Below the pieces are notes generated by a model. That model had not been told where the DNA came from, ran no database searches, and was given only the letters and a program-made list of their open reading frames with translations. A DNA stretch of 64,000 nt, taken from contig CM021320.1 in the NCBI GenBank assembly GCA_010645155.1, forward strand, positions 8,766,182 through 8,830,181. Direction: 5' to 3'. The stretch comes from Tigriopus japonicus (taxonomy: Eukaryota > Arthropoda > Copepoda > Harpacticoida > Harpacticidae). The position numbers and the translations under genes are program-made. Below are positions 1 through 11,007 of the stretch, piece after piece. Position 1 is the first letter of the stretch. Every line of letters starts with the position of its first letter.

Positions 1-120
1 TTGCAGTCACTGTGATGCCACTAACAGGTAGCTTTTGTTACAATACAAACCCAAGCTACTATGTTTAAATACTTTTAAACTAATCATTTTGAACATGAAT
101 TTTGTGTCAGGAGGCAGGGC
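1..120 (+). mobile_element. Partial copy of the 36260-37142 hAT-type MITE
   Basis: The first 120 bases match, in the same orientation, the stretch beginning near 36555: both read TGATGCCACTAACAGGTAGC and continue through the ATGTTTAAATACTT block to a GGAGGNAGGGC block. The match stops near 120, so this is a fragment whose left part lies outside the window. It is the third recognisable copy of this family here. Confidence 0.6.
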
Positions 121-921
121 ATATTTTTTCAGCCAAAATTTCATCTTGGAAATCTGTTTCAAAGAATCTTTAGTCTGTTTGGCAAAGCGAGGTTACATTA
201 GAGTTCTAGGGAGAAAAATGTTACTCCCAAATCATGGGGTTTTGTTATGATCCCATTCAGCTGACAATCCACTTTCATGACACATTTCACAATTTCTGGA
301 TAACTTTCTTTACCTGAAGATTCAGTCAACCAGATTAAGGGTTTATTATGCATGGACAAAAAATTACATAAAATTGCTCAAACTGGATGCACTAAACCTC
401 CTCATTGGTCTTTTTTGGAAACCTTTTATTTCAATTTTGAATCATTGGATTAAAAATGATTTGTCCAGGTGTTAAGAGAGGTACCTGTTCTACTTCCTTG
501 CCAAATGACTTAATTTTTAATCCAAGTCATCTACAAATTTGATCAAAAATCAACTAACTTCTGCCTGGGCTATTAGGTCACTCTTCTTTTTAAGACACTT
601 TTAGTTGATCCTGACCAATCCCAGGCTAGCAAAGGGGTATGTATCTAAACTGAAGGCAAGTGGCTGGCTGAGAATGACATTTTTTTTACTTAGAACTCTA
701 GATTACATTTGCCATCTCTACATCTGTACATTTGTGCTCATTTAATTTTTTTTCTTTGAATTTTCAAAATTTCAAAATTTCAAAATCTTCCCATAAATTT
801 TAGGTGTTTTAACTGAGAGAAAAACTTTTTCACATTACATTCTCAAGGAAATGCAAATGACAAACAATTTCAGCCATAGGACGCTGATGTGTAATTATTG
901 ACAACATTGAAAAACCCCTCA
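121..921. other. AT-rich non-coding stretch, no gene seen
   Basis: I see no credible exon, RNA gene or element boundary. Short direct repeats such as TTTCAAAATTTCAAAATTTC near 763-785 are local slippage. Open frames here are short and lack coding character. Confidence 0.5.
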
Positions 922-1548
922 CAGAGTTTACTTGAAAAATGTATTTAGTTACAATTACAGTTACTCTGTCGAAAAATGTAATTGATTACAATTACAGTTA
1001 CTCTGTCGAAAAATGTAATTAATTATAATTACTTTGTCGAAAAATGTAATAAATTACATTTACTTTGTTGAAAAATGTGATCAATTACAATTAAGATTAC
1101 TTCATCCGAAAATGTAATTGACTTCAATTACAATTACATGTCAATTACATGTCAATTACCATCGTTCCGTCTCTTTCACCCTTTTGCCTTTTCAAAACGA
1201 TAAAAAATAAACAGATCTACCATTTTTAAATGGTGATGCACCAACTAGCAACTTATAATGCCTGAAAGGTTAATATGAAAGAGTGATTTACAAAAACCAA
1301 AAGTTTATGAACGGGCTTAGACATCAAAACTATTATGCCATGAACCACAAGGCATATTTTTCTTTTCCAGTTAACACAAACTTTGTACATATATATCAAG
1401 TGTAACGATGTTTTTAAACTTTATTTTACACCTCATTTGTCTGCCCTTGGTTTTGAAAAGCCCTACCTCCTGACACCAAAATCATGGTCAAAATGATTAG
1501 TTTAAAAGTATTTAAATTATCTAATTACGCAATTACTCCCCAACCCTG
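922..1548 (-). mobile_element. hAT-type MITE, second copy, with tandem array
   Basis: The reverse complement of about 1180-1548 follows the 36260-37142 element closely, including the TAAGCCCGTTCATAA block and the GGCATTATAAGTTG block. The ends are CAGAGTTTACTTG at 922 and CAACCCTG at 1548, degraded versions of the hAT-type CAG(A/G)G termini. At 940-1140 lies a tandem array of about 38-bp units containing ACAGTTACTCTGTCGAAAAA. The flanks ACCCCTCA and CCCCCTCC agree at 6 of 8 bases, a possible eroded target duplication. Confidence 0.65.
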
Positions 1549-1752
1549 CCCCCTCCCCTACAAAGGGGCCAAATTTGAATAAAATTATAAAGAAGAATGA
1601 ATGCAACATTCCTCTAAATTGGCATTAGTATAAAATGGTTCTCTTAATTGTAAAATGTGTTAAAATTACCAATGTGTGTTGAGTTTTCAGTTCTGCCACT
1701 TGGGACACAATATTTATGTGACAAGTCTTTACGAAAAGTCCGGTTATGTTTC

Positions 1753-2037
1753 GAGGGCTAACAGAGAAATGTCACTCCAGTACAGTAAATGGAAATTTGT
1801 TTTGAACACACTTCATTGATCCAGCAGCCAGGGTGTCAAGTGACTTTATTCATCATACATTGCTCTTGTTCAACCAAAGCAGTTGGATGAGCAATTTTGC
1901 CACTGACTCTTTAAAACCGCTAGTTTGGGTTGTGAATCATGTAACTTAGCATGTTCAACATCAAATCACAACCCACTCACAATGCAGGCTTGGTGACTCA
2001 CAAATATTTTCGGAGTGTCATTTCTCTGTTAGCCCTC
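1753..2037. mobile_element. Short MITE-like element with 26-bp inverted repeats
   Basis: An inverted repeat starting GAGGGCTAACAGAGAAATG at 1753-1778 is mirrored at 2012-2037 with one mismatch, enclosing about 230 bp. No convincing target duplication is visible, so the superfamily is not assigned. The interior shows no coding potential. Confidence 0.5.
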
Positions 2038-2232
2038 TATTTATGGTGAGTGTTCTGAGCCAAAAACCTAAACCAGGGACAATGCCGCAACACATTTGTT
2101 CACTTGTACCTTGATTTGTGAGATTGTCTCCCTTTTTTCTCTTTTTTCTCTTTTTCTCTATTCTATTTAGGATTTTGAAGAAAACCAACATTCGTTTCGC
2201 CTAGATAGCTCTTACTAGAGCACTATAATAAC

Positions 2233-2672
2233 AGAGTACAGTCATAAAGTGCGCCATCTAGTGGATTTAATGCGGCAACAGCCCGCCGTTCCCATGATAC
2301 TCACATTTTTGAAGATTGCGACGGTCATTCATCAGTTTTGGACAAACTAAAGTGCCAAAAATGTTGATGGCCAAACTCCAAATGATACCTTAGTGTTTTT
2401 CTGATGAATTTTGACATATATCATGCTTAAATCACCTTAGGCAATACCTTCAATAGTCAGATTTCCATGCCATTTTGAGAGGGATTTCACTAATAATTTC
2501 AACCAAAAACCACCACAGGTCCATTAACAATACTCAGTCAACATTTGAGGCACTTTAGTTTGTCCATAACTGATGAATGACCGTTGCAATCTTCAAAAAT
2601 ATGTGTATCATGGGAACGGCGAGCTGTTGCCGCATGAAATCCACTAGATGGCGCACTTTATGACTGTACTCT
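2233..2672. mobile_element. MITE with about 124-bp terminal inverted repeats
   Basis: The arms 2233-2356 and 2549-2672 are near-perfect reverse complements (a handful of mismatches) separated by about 190 bp. Both carry the GCGCCATCTAGTGG motif common in Tc1/mariner-derived repeats. A TA dinucleotide sits at 2237-2238 and 2667-2668, so a TA-flanked element starting CAGTCATAAAGTGCG fits. The symmetry runs four bases past each TA, which leaves the exact boundary open. Confidence 0.65.
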
Positions 2673-2749
2673 TTCTAGTTAAGCTTCAATCAAAGAGAAA
2701 AATGACAATCAGCGCCATCTTGAGATAGAAACATTTCTGGGTGCTTCTG

Positions 2750-3020
2750 GTAAATGTTTAGCCTCAATTTGTGATTACTCAGTGTGACTTTTTACTTTTT
2801 GAACACATTAATATCGTAACTGAGCTCCCAAAAACTCGAAATATGAAGAGAAATGAAGGAAAAAAAGATGGAAGCTGCAATTTTGGTAACAAATCAAAAT
2901 TGAGGATAGATCTGAAATCAAGGGACTTTGCCCCTGTTTTGGCTATATCTAGTGGCAATTTTTGTAACCTTCAATTAACATTCTTCATAGCCTATGCTCT
3001 CTGTTACACACTTTGTTTTT
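2750..3020 (+). repeat. Dispersed repeat family, copy 1
   Basis: This stretch, containing GAGGATAGATCTGAAATCAA followed by GGGACTTTGCCC, recurs at about 15610-15850 (same strand, more diverged) and about 31780-31900 (opposite strand). It contains a chance open frame of 83 codons. The family type is unknown because ends could not be defined. Confidence 0.5.
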
Positions 3021-3361
3021 GAGTGGCATTCAACAATTAACAATAAACATTGCCATAAATCGAACTTGAAATACATCAGTTGTGAAAATGTCCGTTGATC
3101 AATGGACAATTCAAAAGTAACCTGTAATTTTGAACCTCTCAAATGCTGCGGAACAATTTATACGCGAAATTTATATCGCAAAACTCACGCAACCTCAACC
3201 CCATTTTCTGTGTTTGCAAGGCGATTCGTTTTTAATACTTGCACATATATTGGAGCCACACAACATTATGCTTTGGCTTGCTTGATAGAAAGGCTTGAAT
3301 CGCTGTTTGATCAACCTTCTTGTCTTTACAACAATTGATGCAACTTCACGAACCTTCTGTA

Positions 3362-3685
3362 TTAAAAAAGATTCCCAGTACAAATCAAGTTCAGAACAAG
3401 AATCTTCTCACAGAGAGCACGATTTCCATCTTCCGTGGAGGAAGTTTGAGAAAATGCCGGCAAAGCCACCCGCCATGACCATACTTGAGCCATTAAAGAC
3501 AAAGCTTTTATGGTTGTTCTTGATTTCAACTCTACTTTCCAAAAGCCAGCTTTACCCCGACTTCCCTTTTTCTTGATTGAGGCTGACGCCACATTTAACT
3601 CATTTTCTAACGACTTCAGCCACAAAGTTTTGGAAGAATCTTCGCAATTTCCTTTTCTTGGATTTAAGGAAAATTGTTCTTTCAT
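3362..3685 (-). CDS. Uncharacterised open frame, possible exon
   Basis: A 107-codon frame starts with an ATG at 3685. Its first half is Lys/Ser/Asn-rich and reads like ordinary protein. I recognise no domain. A GTAGAG donor-like site follows residue 50. It could be a first exon or a chance frame beside repeats, so confidence is low. Confidence 0.2.
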   Translation of the reverse strand: MKEQFSLNPRKGNCEDSSKTLWLKSLENELNVASASIKKKGSRGKAGFWKVELKSRTTIKALSLMAQVWSWRVALPAFSQTSSTEDGNRALCEKILVLNLICTGNLF

Positions 3686-3689
3686 GTAG

Positions 3690-4880
3690 AGATGAGATTG
3701 TTCATTTTTGCATGAACAGTTTTTACATATGAATTTACTCTCTGTGAATAGCGGTCTCGTTTGGTTCTAGTGTGTGGGTTTTCTTTTGGTCACATTAGAG
3801 TGAAGAAGAGCTACGATAACCAGCTAATTTTAATGTTGAAGACGTCATTGCGTATATCTTTGTACAATGTGTATTAGACAGGCACCGCGTTAATAGTGGT
3901 AATTAGTGCCTTAAATCCTTGTGTGATTTTATTATTCATCTCAATAGAAACCGTCATCTATGGCCAAAGTAATTTACAAGGTTTACCTTATTTCGAAGAA
4001 CGTGTATTCGGATTGCGGTTGGGAGGATGGACATTGTGACACTCTCAATTGATTTTATTTTTTGATTCTGTTTTATGATTTGATCCTATTAGGAGTTTTC
4101 TGTTCAGTCCAATAGATATTTAAGAACAACCCAAAGAACTTCAAATTTAAATTTTGCCTCTCATTCATTGACTTAAAACAAAAAGCTCAGCAAAAGGAAC
4201 GTTTTAGAATTTAGAATTTTCTTATGTTTCTGCGTGGTCGTTTTTGGTCAAATCATCACGGCGTTCGTTTTTCTTGAAGCTTTTATTTCAAGTTTGTGGA
4301 AGTAGAAGTAGCAAACAAAATACCACGGGTTTTATAAAACTTTGTTGTTATTGACACAAAAATCATTTCTACAGCATTCATAAGTTAAAAAATGTATTGA
4401 TGGAAGGAAAAAGTGCATATCTGAAACCGGAAGAAGGTACTACAAAGTTTTGTACACTAGTGATTAATCTTAAGCAAACATCCGTGGGATAAACGAAGGC
4501 AAATCGTCTTTTCTTGCAATCAAAACCGAGATAAACAAGAAAATAGAAACATTGCTTGGGGGATTGACTTCCCCATTTTCATTACTTTTAACGGAAGGGC
4601 CACTACTTCCAATCGCTTTCAATCTAATTTCAATTTAGGTTCATCAGAATTGGAAAATTATCTTCATATTTGTGACCATCACATCTCATGAAATGAAAAC
4701 TCTTACCTGAGCTGCACATGTTTTATCCAACGTTTGGACTTGGCTTAACCCGAAACTTCTTAATTAAAAGAACTTCATTCAAAACTCTTCCATTTGTTGA
4801 ATTCTCATCGCCCCTTTCCGTCCATTTCATTTAAATACCATGAACATAACGGATTTTCCGCCTGTCTACCTTCGAGAGTC
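3690..4880. other. Non-coding stretch, nothing identified
   Basis: AT-rich sequence without a supported exon, RNA gene or clear repeat boundary. No open frame of note occurs on either strand. Confidence 0.4.
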
Positions 4881-4886
4881 AGCTAC

Positions 4887-5252
4887 TTAGGTACAGTAGG
4901 TATGTTCTTCGGAGTCCATGATCATGATTATCATTCTCTTATTATAATAACTCTCCGGAATAATGAGACTCAGAGCGATGGTCTCAAGCAGCATGGAATG
5001 AAGAAATTCAAGCTTTGTCTTCTTGTCCGCACCTTGGCCATTCGCTTGGGTAGCTTCACCATTGGCACTGGCACTTCTTCTTCCATTATCAACGACAACG
5101 TCATCTTCATCATTTGGTTCTTCCGCCTTCTTGGAGAAGTCGAACCAGGAGAGCTCTTTCAGCACCTCTCTCACTCACTTGTTCAGCACCTTCTCCACCT
5201 CAATGGCTAAGAAAGTCATAAGCAGTGGAGTTGAAAACCATTCCCACAAGCT
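4887..5252 (-). CDS. Candidate minus-strand exon with an in-frame TGA
   Basis: Reading the minus strand from a good acceptor (CTCTCGTGCAG before 5252), 25 codons encode a hydrophobic then charged segment (LWEWFSTPLLMTFLAIEVEK). They are followed by TGA at 5177-5175 and then about 95 more open codons containing VLKELSWFDFSKKAEEPN and an acidic, Ser/Ala-rich stretch. The TGA lies inside a consensus donor, AA|GTGAGT. The downstream frame may therefore be a retained intron or alternative exon, or the locus may be a pseudogene. Neighbouring exons were not found, and I do not recognise the protein. Confidence 0.3.
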
Positions 5253-5289
5253 CTGCACGAGAGCATCCAAGAGATGAGATGTTACTGGC

Positions 5290-7494
5290 AGGGGTTGGGT
5301 TGGATCCAATCCACCTATCCATCTTCAGTTTCAATGTGACGTGTTCTTGTCAGTTCCAAAATAGTTTCCGAATTTCAAAGTTTTGCAATCAATCCAGAGG
5401 GTGGAAAAAAATCGAGTGACATTGGGACTTCTGTGATATGATCGAAAAATGAGTCTTGACTAGGTGTCTGCATTTGTGTCCCAAGTGAATGGAGATCGGG
5501 AGTTTCCAGTCATGACTGGTCATGGGAATCGCTAATTCGCCAAGATGGAAAGTCATTTCCGAGCAAGTTGAGACATTTGCTATGGCCTGGAGATGACTCC
5601 ATTTGGAGTAATTCGTTTGTGGGTGTCGGTTCGTTGGACATTTTGAAGCTTATTAACCTTGTGCTTGACAAGCATTCAGCATTGGAATTTGTACGGGAAA
5701 ATTTGGATCGAGTACGACATTTCAAGGAATACAGGGTCAGGCGTTTTTATGCCTCGGAGTATTTTTCACATTAAAGTCAAGTGTTGAGGTTAAAGAACAG
5801 ATAGAGCTCCATTTCGAAAACATCCTTTTCAAAAACTAAATATACCCTTTTCGATTGGCAGCTTGGCAAATAGTAACGAAGCTCATGAGAGCCTTTTTAG
5901 TAAATAGGAATCATTTAGGCAGCAACTGCTCGACGAGTTTCGATGATGTCACGCTCGTTTTTGGGAGGTCATTCATTCATGACTCTAGTGACCTCCCAAA
6001 AAGGATGAGATTAGGTGAATTGTCACGTATCTGAGCCCGGTTAAAGGAGTTATTAAGCGCCTTGAAGATTCAAGCGTGCAACCTATTCTTTCATTGAAAA
6101 TTGAAATAAACTGAAATTTCTGAGCACCTGTGCTCTATAAACCTCTTTAACGTTCAATAATATGACTCTGTTTCGAGACTTGTTTCCCTCAATTAAACTG
6201 AGTCAGGTTTGAGCAAAATTTTCATACCACTTAATAATGCAACCCGATCCTGTGGTACAATATGTGCATTACGCAAATCCTTATTTTTTTGATTCACTTC
6301 ACACTTCTGTGGTGGAAGATTTTAGCCACGCTTGATTTATTGGTAAAGAGGTCACACTTAAAAAAGGTTTCTAACTGGCAAGGATCAAAGTGGACAACAT
6401 ACTTTTTCATACCTTGGTGTCCCTCTTTATTTTCTAAGTGTAATGTCATTTCGAGACAATTTTGAGAAAAAAATCTCAAAATCCCTTTGAACAGGCCTCA
6501 TCGGTCCTTCTTTGCCATTTCTTTCATCCATCTAGGTAATCTGTTTCCTTTCACTTTCCGATGCAAAAAAGCTTGCATAAATCATGGGCCTCAACAATTG
6601 AAACGCATCTCACATCTTCACTCATTCAAATTTCATCACACATCCCCAAAATAGAAACCCATTTCGAAATGTCGAACTCGATGATAACAAAAAGGACTCC
6701 AGTGGGCTTCCTGCTAATTTTTATCTCTGGTTGATATCGTACAACCACGTTTTGGATCTCAGTTGAGCTTCAGTTCAAAGACGACCAGTCTCCCATTACA
6801 AGATACACGTGAAGCCATGGCAAAGAGGAGGAGGGCATGAGGGAAGAAGAAGATGAAGGGCTTTTCGGCCGGTGAACTTTTCTGACTCTCGTCTCCTTTC
6901 GGTGGAAGGGAAGGGGGAAAAATTTCCCGCTCCCTCGTGTCAGTCACCAAATGGTCGACGACGTGTTGAGATCGGTTTGGAGAAGCTGTACAATAAAGTG
7001 TTCATTGATTATGGGTGCTTTGGAGTGATTGCAAGTGCTGATTCTTCATTTATCAAGCTCGGTTTTGGTTCGTATTTCTCGGGAGAAAGGGCTCTCGACA
7101 AGGCGGAAAAATAAGAAATTCATAGATGGCTTTCTATTCCTTTCTTCCTTTTTGTTAATAAACGTGTCCACATTGGCCATCTGAGAGGAGAATTCTTTTA
7201 ATTCAATTATTTCAAAGACAAAAAGTTCGCCAGCCAACATATGGCAGATGAGTAAATGGGAATGACAAGAAAACGCGGCTGTCACTTTGATGCGCCATTT
7301 GTTCGGATTGCACGAGCACGAAATTGCCAAAAATGAGCCAATAACGACATCTTCACATCCGTCAACGACCTGAAATCCCTTTTGATTCATTCATTTTGCT
7401 AAAATTTTCCATTCTCGAGCCCTTTCTACAGATTGTCTGTCATTCAGATCTTTAATTAAATTCGCCGCCTTGGGAGAACGGACGTTTTCTTCAG
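5290..7494. other. Intergenic stretch with a perfect 14-bp hairpin
   Basis: No supported gene is visible. At 5958-6002 the sequence TTTTTGGGAGGTCA is repeated in perfect inversion after a 17-nt loop. The several short open frames on both strands lack coding character. Upstream exons of the gene whose exon begins at 7495 may hide here. Confidence 0.4.
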
Positions 7495-7937
7495 AATGTC
7501 AGTGTTGCCATCTAGTCAGGCTTCGGCCAGAACGCCTCGTCGGATCATTCATCGTGCGTTTGTGAACAATATCAAAGATCCTCGAAATACTGGAATGATC
7601 TCGCCAGGCCTCGGTGATCCGTCGCCTTATTGTAACTGTATGGCTGACAATTTGGTATCCAACAACTTTGTCACTTTGCTTGTAAGCATGCAGTACCTTC
7701 TGATTATGTGTGGCAAATATTGCGAAGACAAAAAGCCAAGTGAGGCCACGTCAAACTTTCTACTAAAGGACTTACCACAGGCCATCAGCTCGAATTCTAT
7801 CGATGAAGAGACCTCCAACCGAGTGACCTCAATCATCGAGAGTGCCATCGATCGTCTCAGAGGTCGAAACAGTGATGCCATTGTGCAGCCTCAAATCGAC
7901 GAGGAACCGGTCACCAATCGCGTCAAGAAATCCAAAG
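7495..7937 (+). CDS. Probable 5' exon of the Kazal gene, non-Kazal domain
   Basis: A strong acceptor (ACGTTTTCTTCAG) precedes 7495, and the first ATG follows at 7496. The frame is open for 147 codons to a donor AAAG|GTGATC at 7937/7938, leaving phase 1. The first Kazal exon at 11008 also needs a phase-1 partner, so the two join in frame to give a Gly codon. The encoded segment starts MSVLPSSQASARTPRR, includes the motif YCNCMADN and a moderately hydrophobic stretch VTLLVSMQYLLIMCGKYC, and ends basic (RVKKSK). It has no signal peptide, although Kazal proteins are normally secreted. A further upstream exon is therefore likely, or this exon belongs to another gene. The domain is unrecognised. 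Confidence 0.4.
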
Positions 7938-10900
7938 GTGATCCACATTGCGCAATTTAGCAATGAGAACTCTTAATGATTAAAAGAGACGTGATCAAAT
8001 GAGATGATTATAGGCTAGAGGGCATAAGTCACAATTGTTTGTCCTTGTAGCGAAGGGTCGTTTAACGTCTTTGACCATGGTACTTTGTGTTTTGTCTTTT
8101 CATAGCTCGAGGTTTTTGCGGTCTTTTCGTTGAGATCGTACTCACAGATTTGTCATTAACCCTGTTTTGCGGTTGCATCTAGATAATGTCGTGATTCATG
8201 CAAGGATACAGTTACCACTGGTAGATCCCATGCTTTAACTTCCATCTTGCAACCAGTGTAGAAATTAGAAAACTAGGTGAACAATGAGCTTCTTTTTATG
8301 GGTTCAAGGTTTTCATCATTTCATTTTGAGTCGTCTCTACTTAGAAACTGAAGTGCATTCAAGTTGCAATAGGAAGGAAGAGAGAACGATTTGTCCGAAA
8401 AAAAAAACGTTCGAGAGATTCACTTTCCCGAATTCAAGCGTGTTGTGATTGGCCCTACTTTCGCTCAATTGGAGGGGTGGTGTTGGATCTTTTCATGTAC
8501 CATATTGCATGACCCCCCGTTCAAGCATGATTTGAAAAGGATACTCTTCAAAAGATCGATTGATATGCTTTCAATCTACTACGGACGAAGATTTCTTTGG
8601 AGTAAGAATAGTTTCCGTGGATGAATGAGAAGGTTATCCAAACTAACTCGCAGAATTGAAATCATCATGGCGATAACAATGACAATAATGATGATGGCAG
8701 CAATAGTAGTTTTCCCTTGCAAAGTGCTGATGGGAACTGCTTATTGAATAAGACGCTAATCTATGTAATTCAGATGGCTTCCAGGCCTTTTGGCACTGGT
8801 TAAACACGCTCAATTGGCTCTTGCCAAAGGCATCCTCACTTAAGTACGTATAAGACATGAAGAGAGAGAGAACGCCATCCAAAGAAGGATCTTTTCAATC
8901 TTCATTTAAGCAAATTGCCACATAATCCAATATCCCCATGACCAAATGCTAAGGACCTGATGAAAAATCGAGTCTCTGGGAATTGAAAACCTCTTGACCG
9001 AGATTCAAGGAATTGCATTGCAATCCATTTTCCTCGAGAGAAAAAGAGACTCTCCGCGTAAAGACCTGAATAAATATTTCACAGCTCCTTTATTCTCTCA
9101 CGATCCGTCAATTGAGTTCGATCTCTTCCAAAGTTTTCTTTCAAGTGTCTCTTGGTTTGGTTACATTCCGAGTTCCACCTCAAAACACAGCAAGGTAGTA
9201 TGTCATAATTTAACGGATTTCCGATCATATAGGTTGCACTATATTGGCTCCTCACGTACCAAACCATGCCACACTAAACCAAGTGTGGAAGTGCTCTCCC
9301 GAAATCGAATCCAATCATTAGTTTTTGCTCTGGCTCCAACTTTTTTAAGAGAGCTTCAGTGTTAAAAGATAGCCTTTTTTTATTTGGGTCATGTTAGTTA
9401 TCGAAGACGAAAGTTAGTCTTAACCAAGACCGGTATTACCGGAATGACTTCGCCATCGATGTGTGACATAATTGGAAGTTAAGTGCATAGACATTTGTCC
9501 TCTACCTCAACATAAAGTGGCATAATGTGCTCTAAAACAGATGATGCGTGATTGCTTGAGATAATTGGCTCGTAAACATGATATTTAGATTTACACATTT
9601 ACACTAACTGGCCTAATATTTGAGGGACCTTGATGGTTAGCTAAAACCTTCAGGTTGATCTAATTCTCGAACGAATTATTTTTGACAAGATGATGCCTGG
9701 ATTTCTCATGGCTTCAAGGGCGTATCAATTCATGAGTTATCCCAAACACACCATCATTCGTTTCCCAAGCCTTGGATTCAAAGACTTTAAAAAACTTCGA
9801 GCGACCACTGTAAAGCTAGATGTGAATGACACATCTCTTTTTCGAGCTTTCCATGATGCAATCTTAAAGCCGCTTACCTAATCCTGATGTTTACTCACTT
9901 GATGACTGAAACTTTTGAATTTGATTGCCTAACAACACCAGGAAACCGATTCGCTTCTGAGCAATTGTCTTAATAATGCAGTTGAACCCCTTCAACACGA
10001 CCATCTTTAGTCATTGATGCATGGTGCATTCCGGTAATGCAGGAATAGTTTTGTCAAAGAGACTCACCGTCGGATTTCAAGAATGAAAACCGATGAATTG
10101 CGCACTTTTACCTTGACCAAGTTCGGTTTGGTTCGCTTTGCATGACTTGACAAATAGGCGCAAAGCGGAGAAACAAGAAAGGATTCACAACGACCGCTCA
10201 GGTGTCACTTTTCAAAGAGCACTACTACGTACTGTTCCACCCTGTGATATCGTTCGTTACTCACCACCCTATCTATCTATGGTTGTCATGATCCTTGCAA
10301 AAATAAATACCCCGCGAAGATGTCGACAAAGCGACGACCGTCGACATCCAATTTCAAAGGGTCCACAAAAAAGTATCTCTCCCCTATCTTCGTCATTTGG
10401 AGCAATTAAGAATCATAGCGCACACACGCACTCACACCATACTACCAATGGCAAGCAAGCTCCGTGGTTTTCAGGTGAAAAGGGCCACCACTAAAAAAGT
10501 TGCGGAGGATGTAGACCATGACCAATTTGCTAACTACATAGAGAGTTGCTTTGACTCGAGATGAGACAAGAGTAGAAGATCGCATCTTCTTCCAATTCAT
10601 TCTATTTTACATGGTCAAAACAAGCGTGGGATCGATGAAAAAGAAGGAAGAAGAAAAAAACCGGCATTGATTCATGGAGTTTGCACGCACCTTTAATCAA
10701 GAGTGAAAGTATTGTTTGGATGACCAAATTTGGACAAATTGTCCACTCACAAGTCATCCATCCTTTGGGATAACAGAGAAAGACGAGAGAAAAGGGTCTT
10801 TATTTGCTTTTGGAATAAATATCCCTTCGTTATTCTATTCATTGTGGTCCGACGTTCGTTCGTCTCAAAAGAATTTCCATGCACACGCAATGCGTCTGAC

Positions 10901-11007
10901 ACAAAAGCATTTTGAAATAAAAGCCATGCTTTGTTCCTTGACAACCAGACACTTTCAGAAATGATTGAATACTAACGTGTGCGTTTTCGTCTTGTTCTGC
11001 TTTTTAG
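7938..11007 (+). other. Putative intron between the 5' exon and first Kazal exon
   Basis: About 3.1 kb bounded by GTGATC and a T-rich acceptor (CTGCTTTTTAG). I found no additional Kazal-like exon, RNA gene or transposon inside. Open frames here, on both strands, are short and without recognisable motifs. If the 5' exon is not part of this gene, this is simply intergenic sequence. Confidence 0.35.

Noticed and set aside
10965..11007. Signal-peptide-like segment ([11 protein letters not shown]) directly before the first Kazal exon
   Set aside because: The hydrophobic reading comes from the pyrimidine tract of the splice acceptor, and no in-frame ATG is available.
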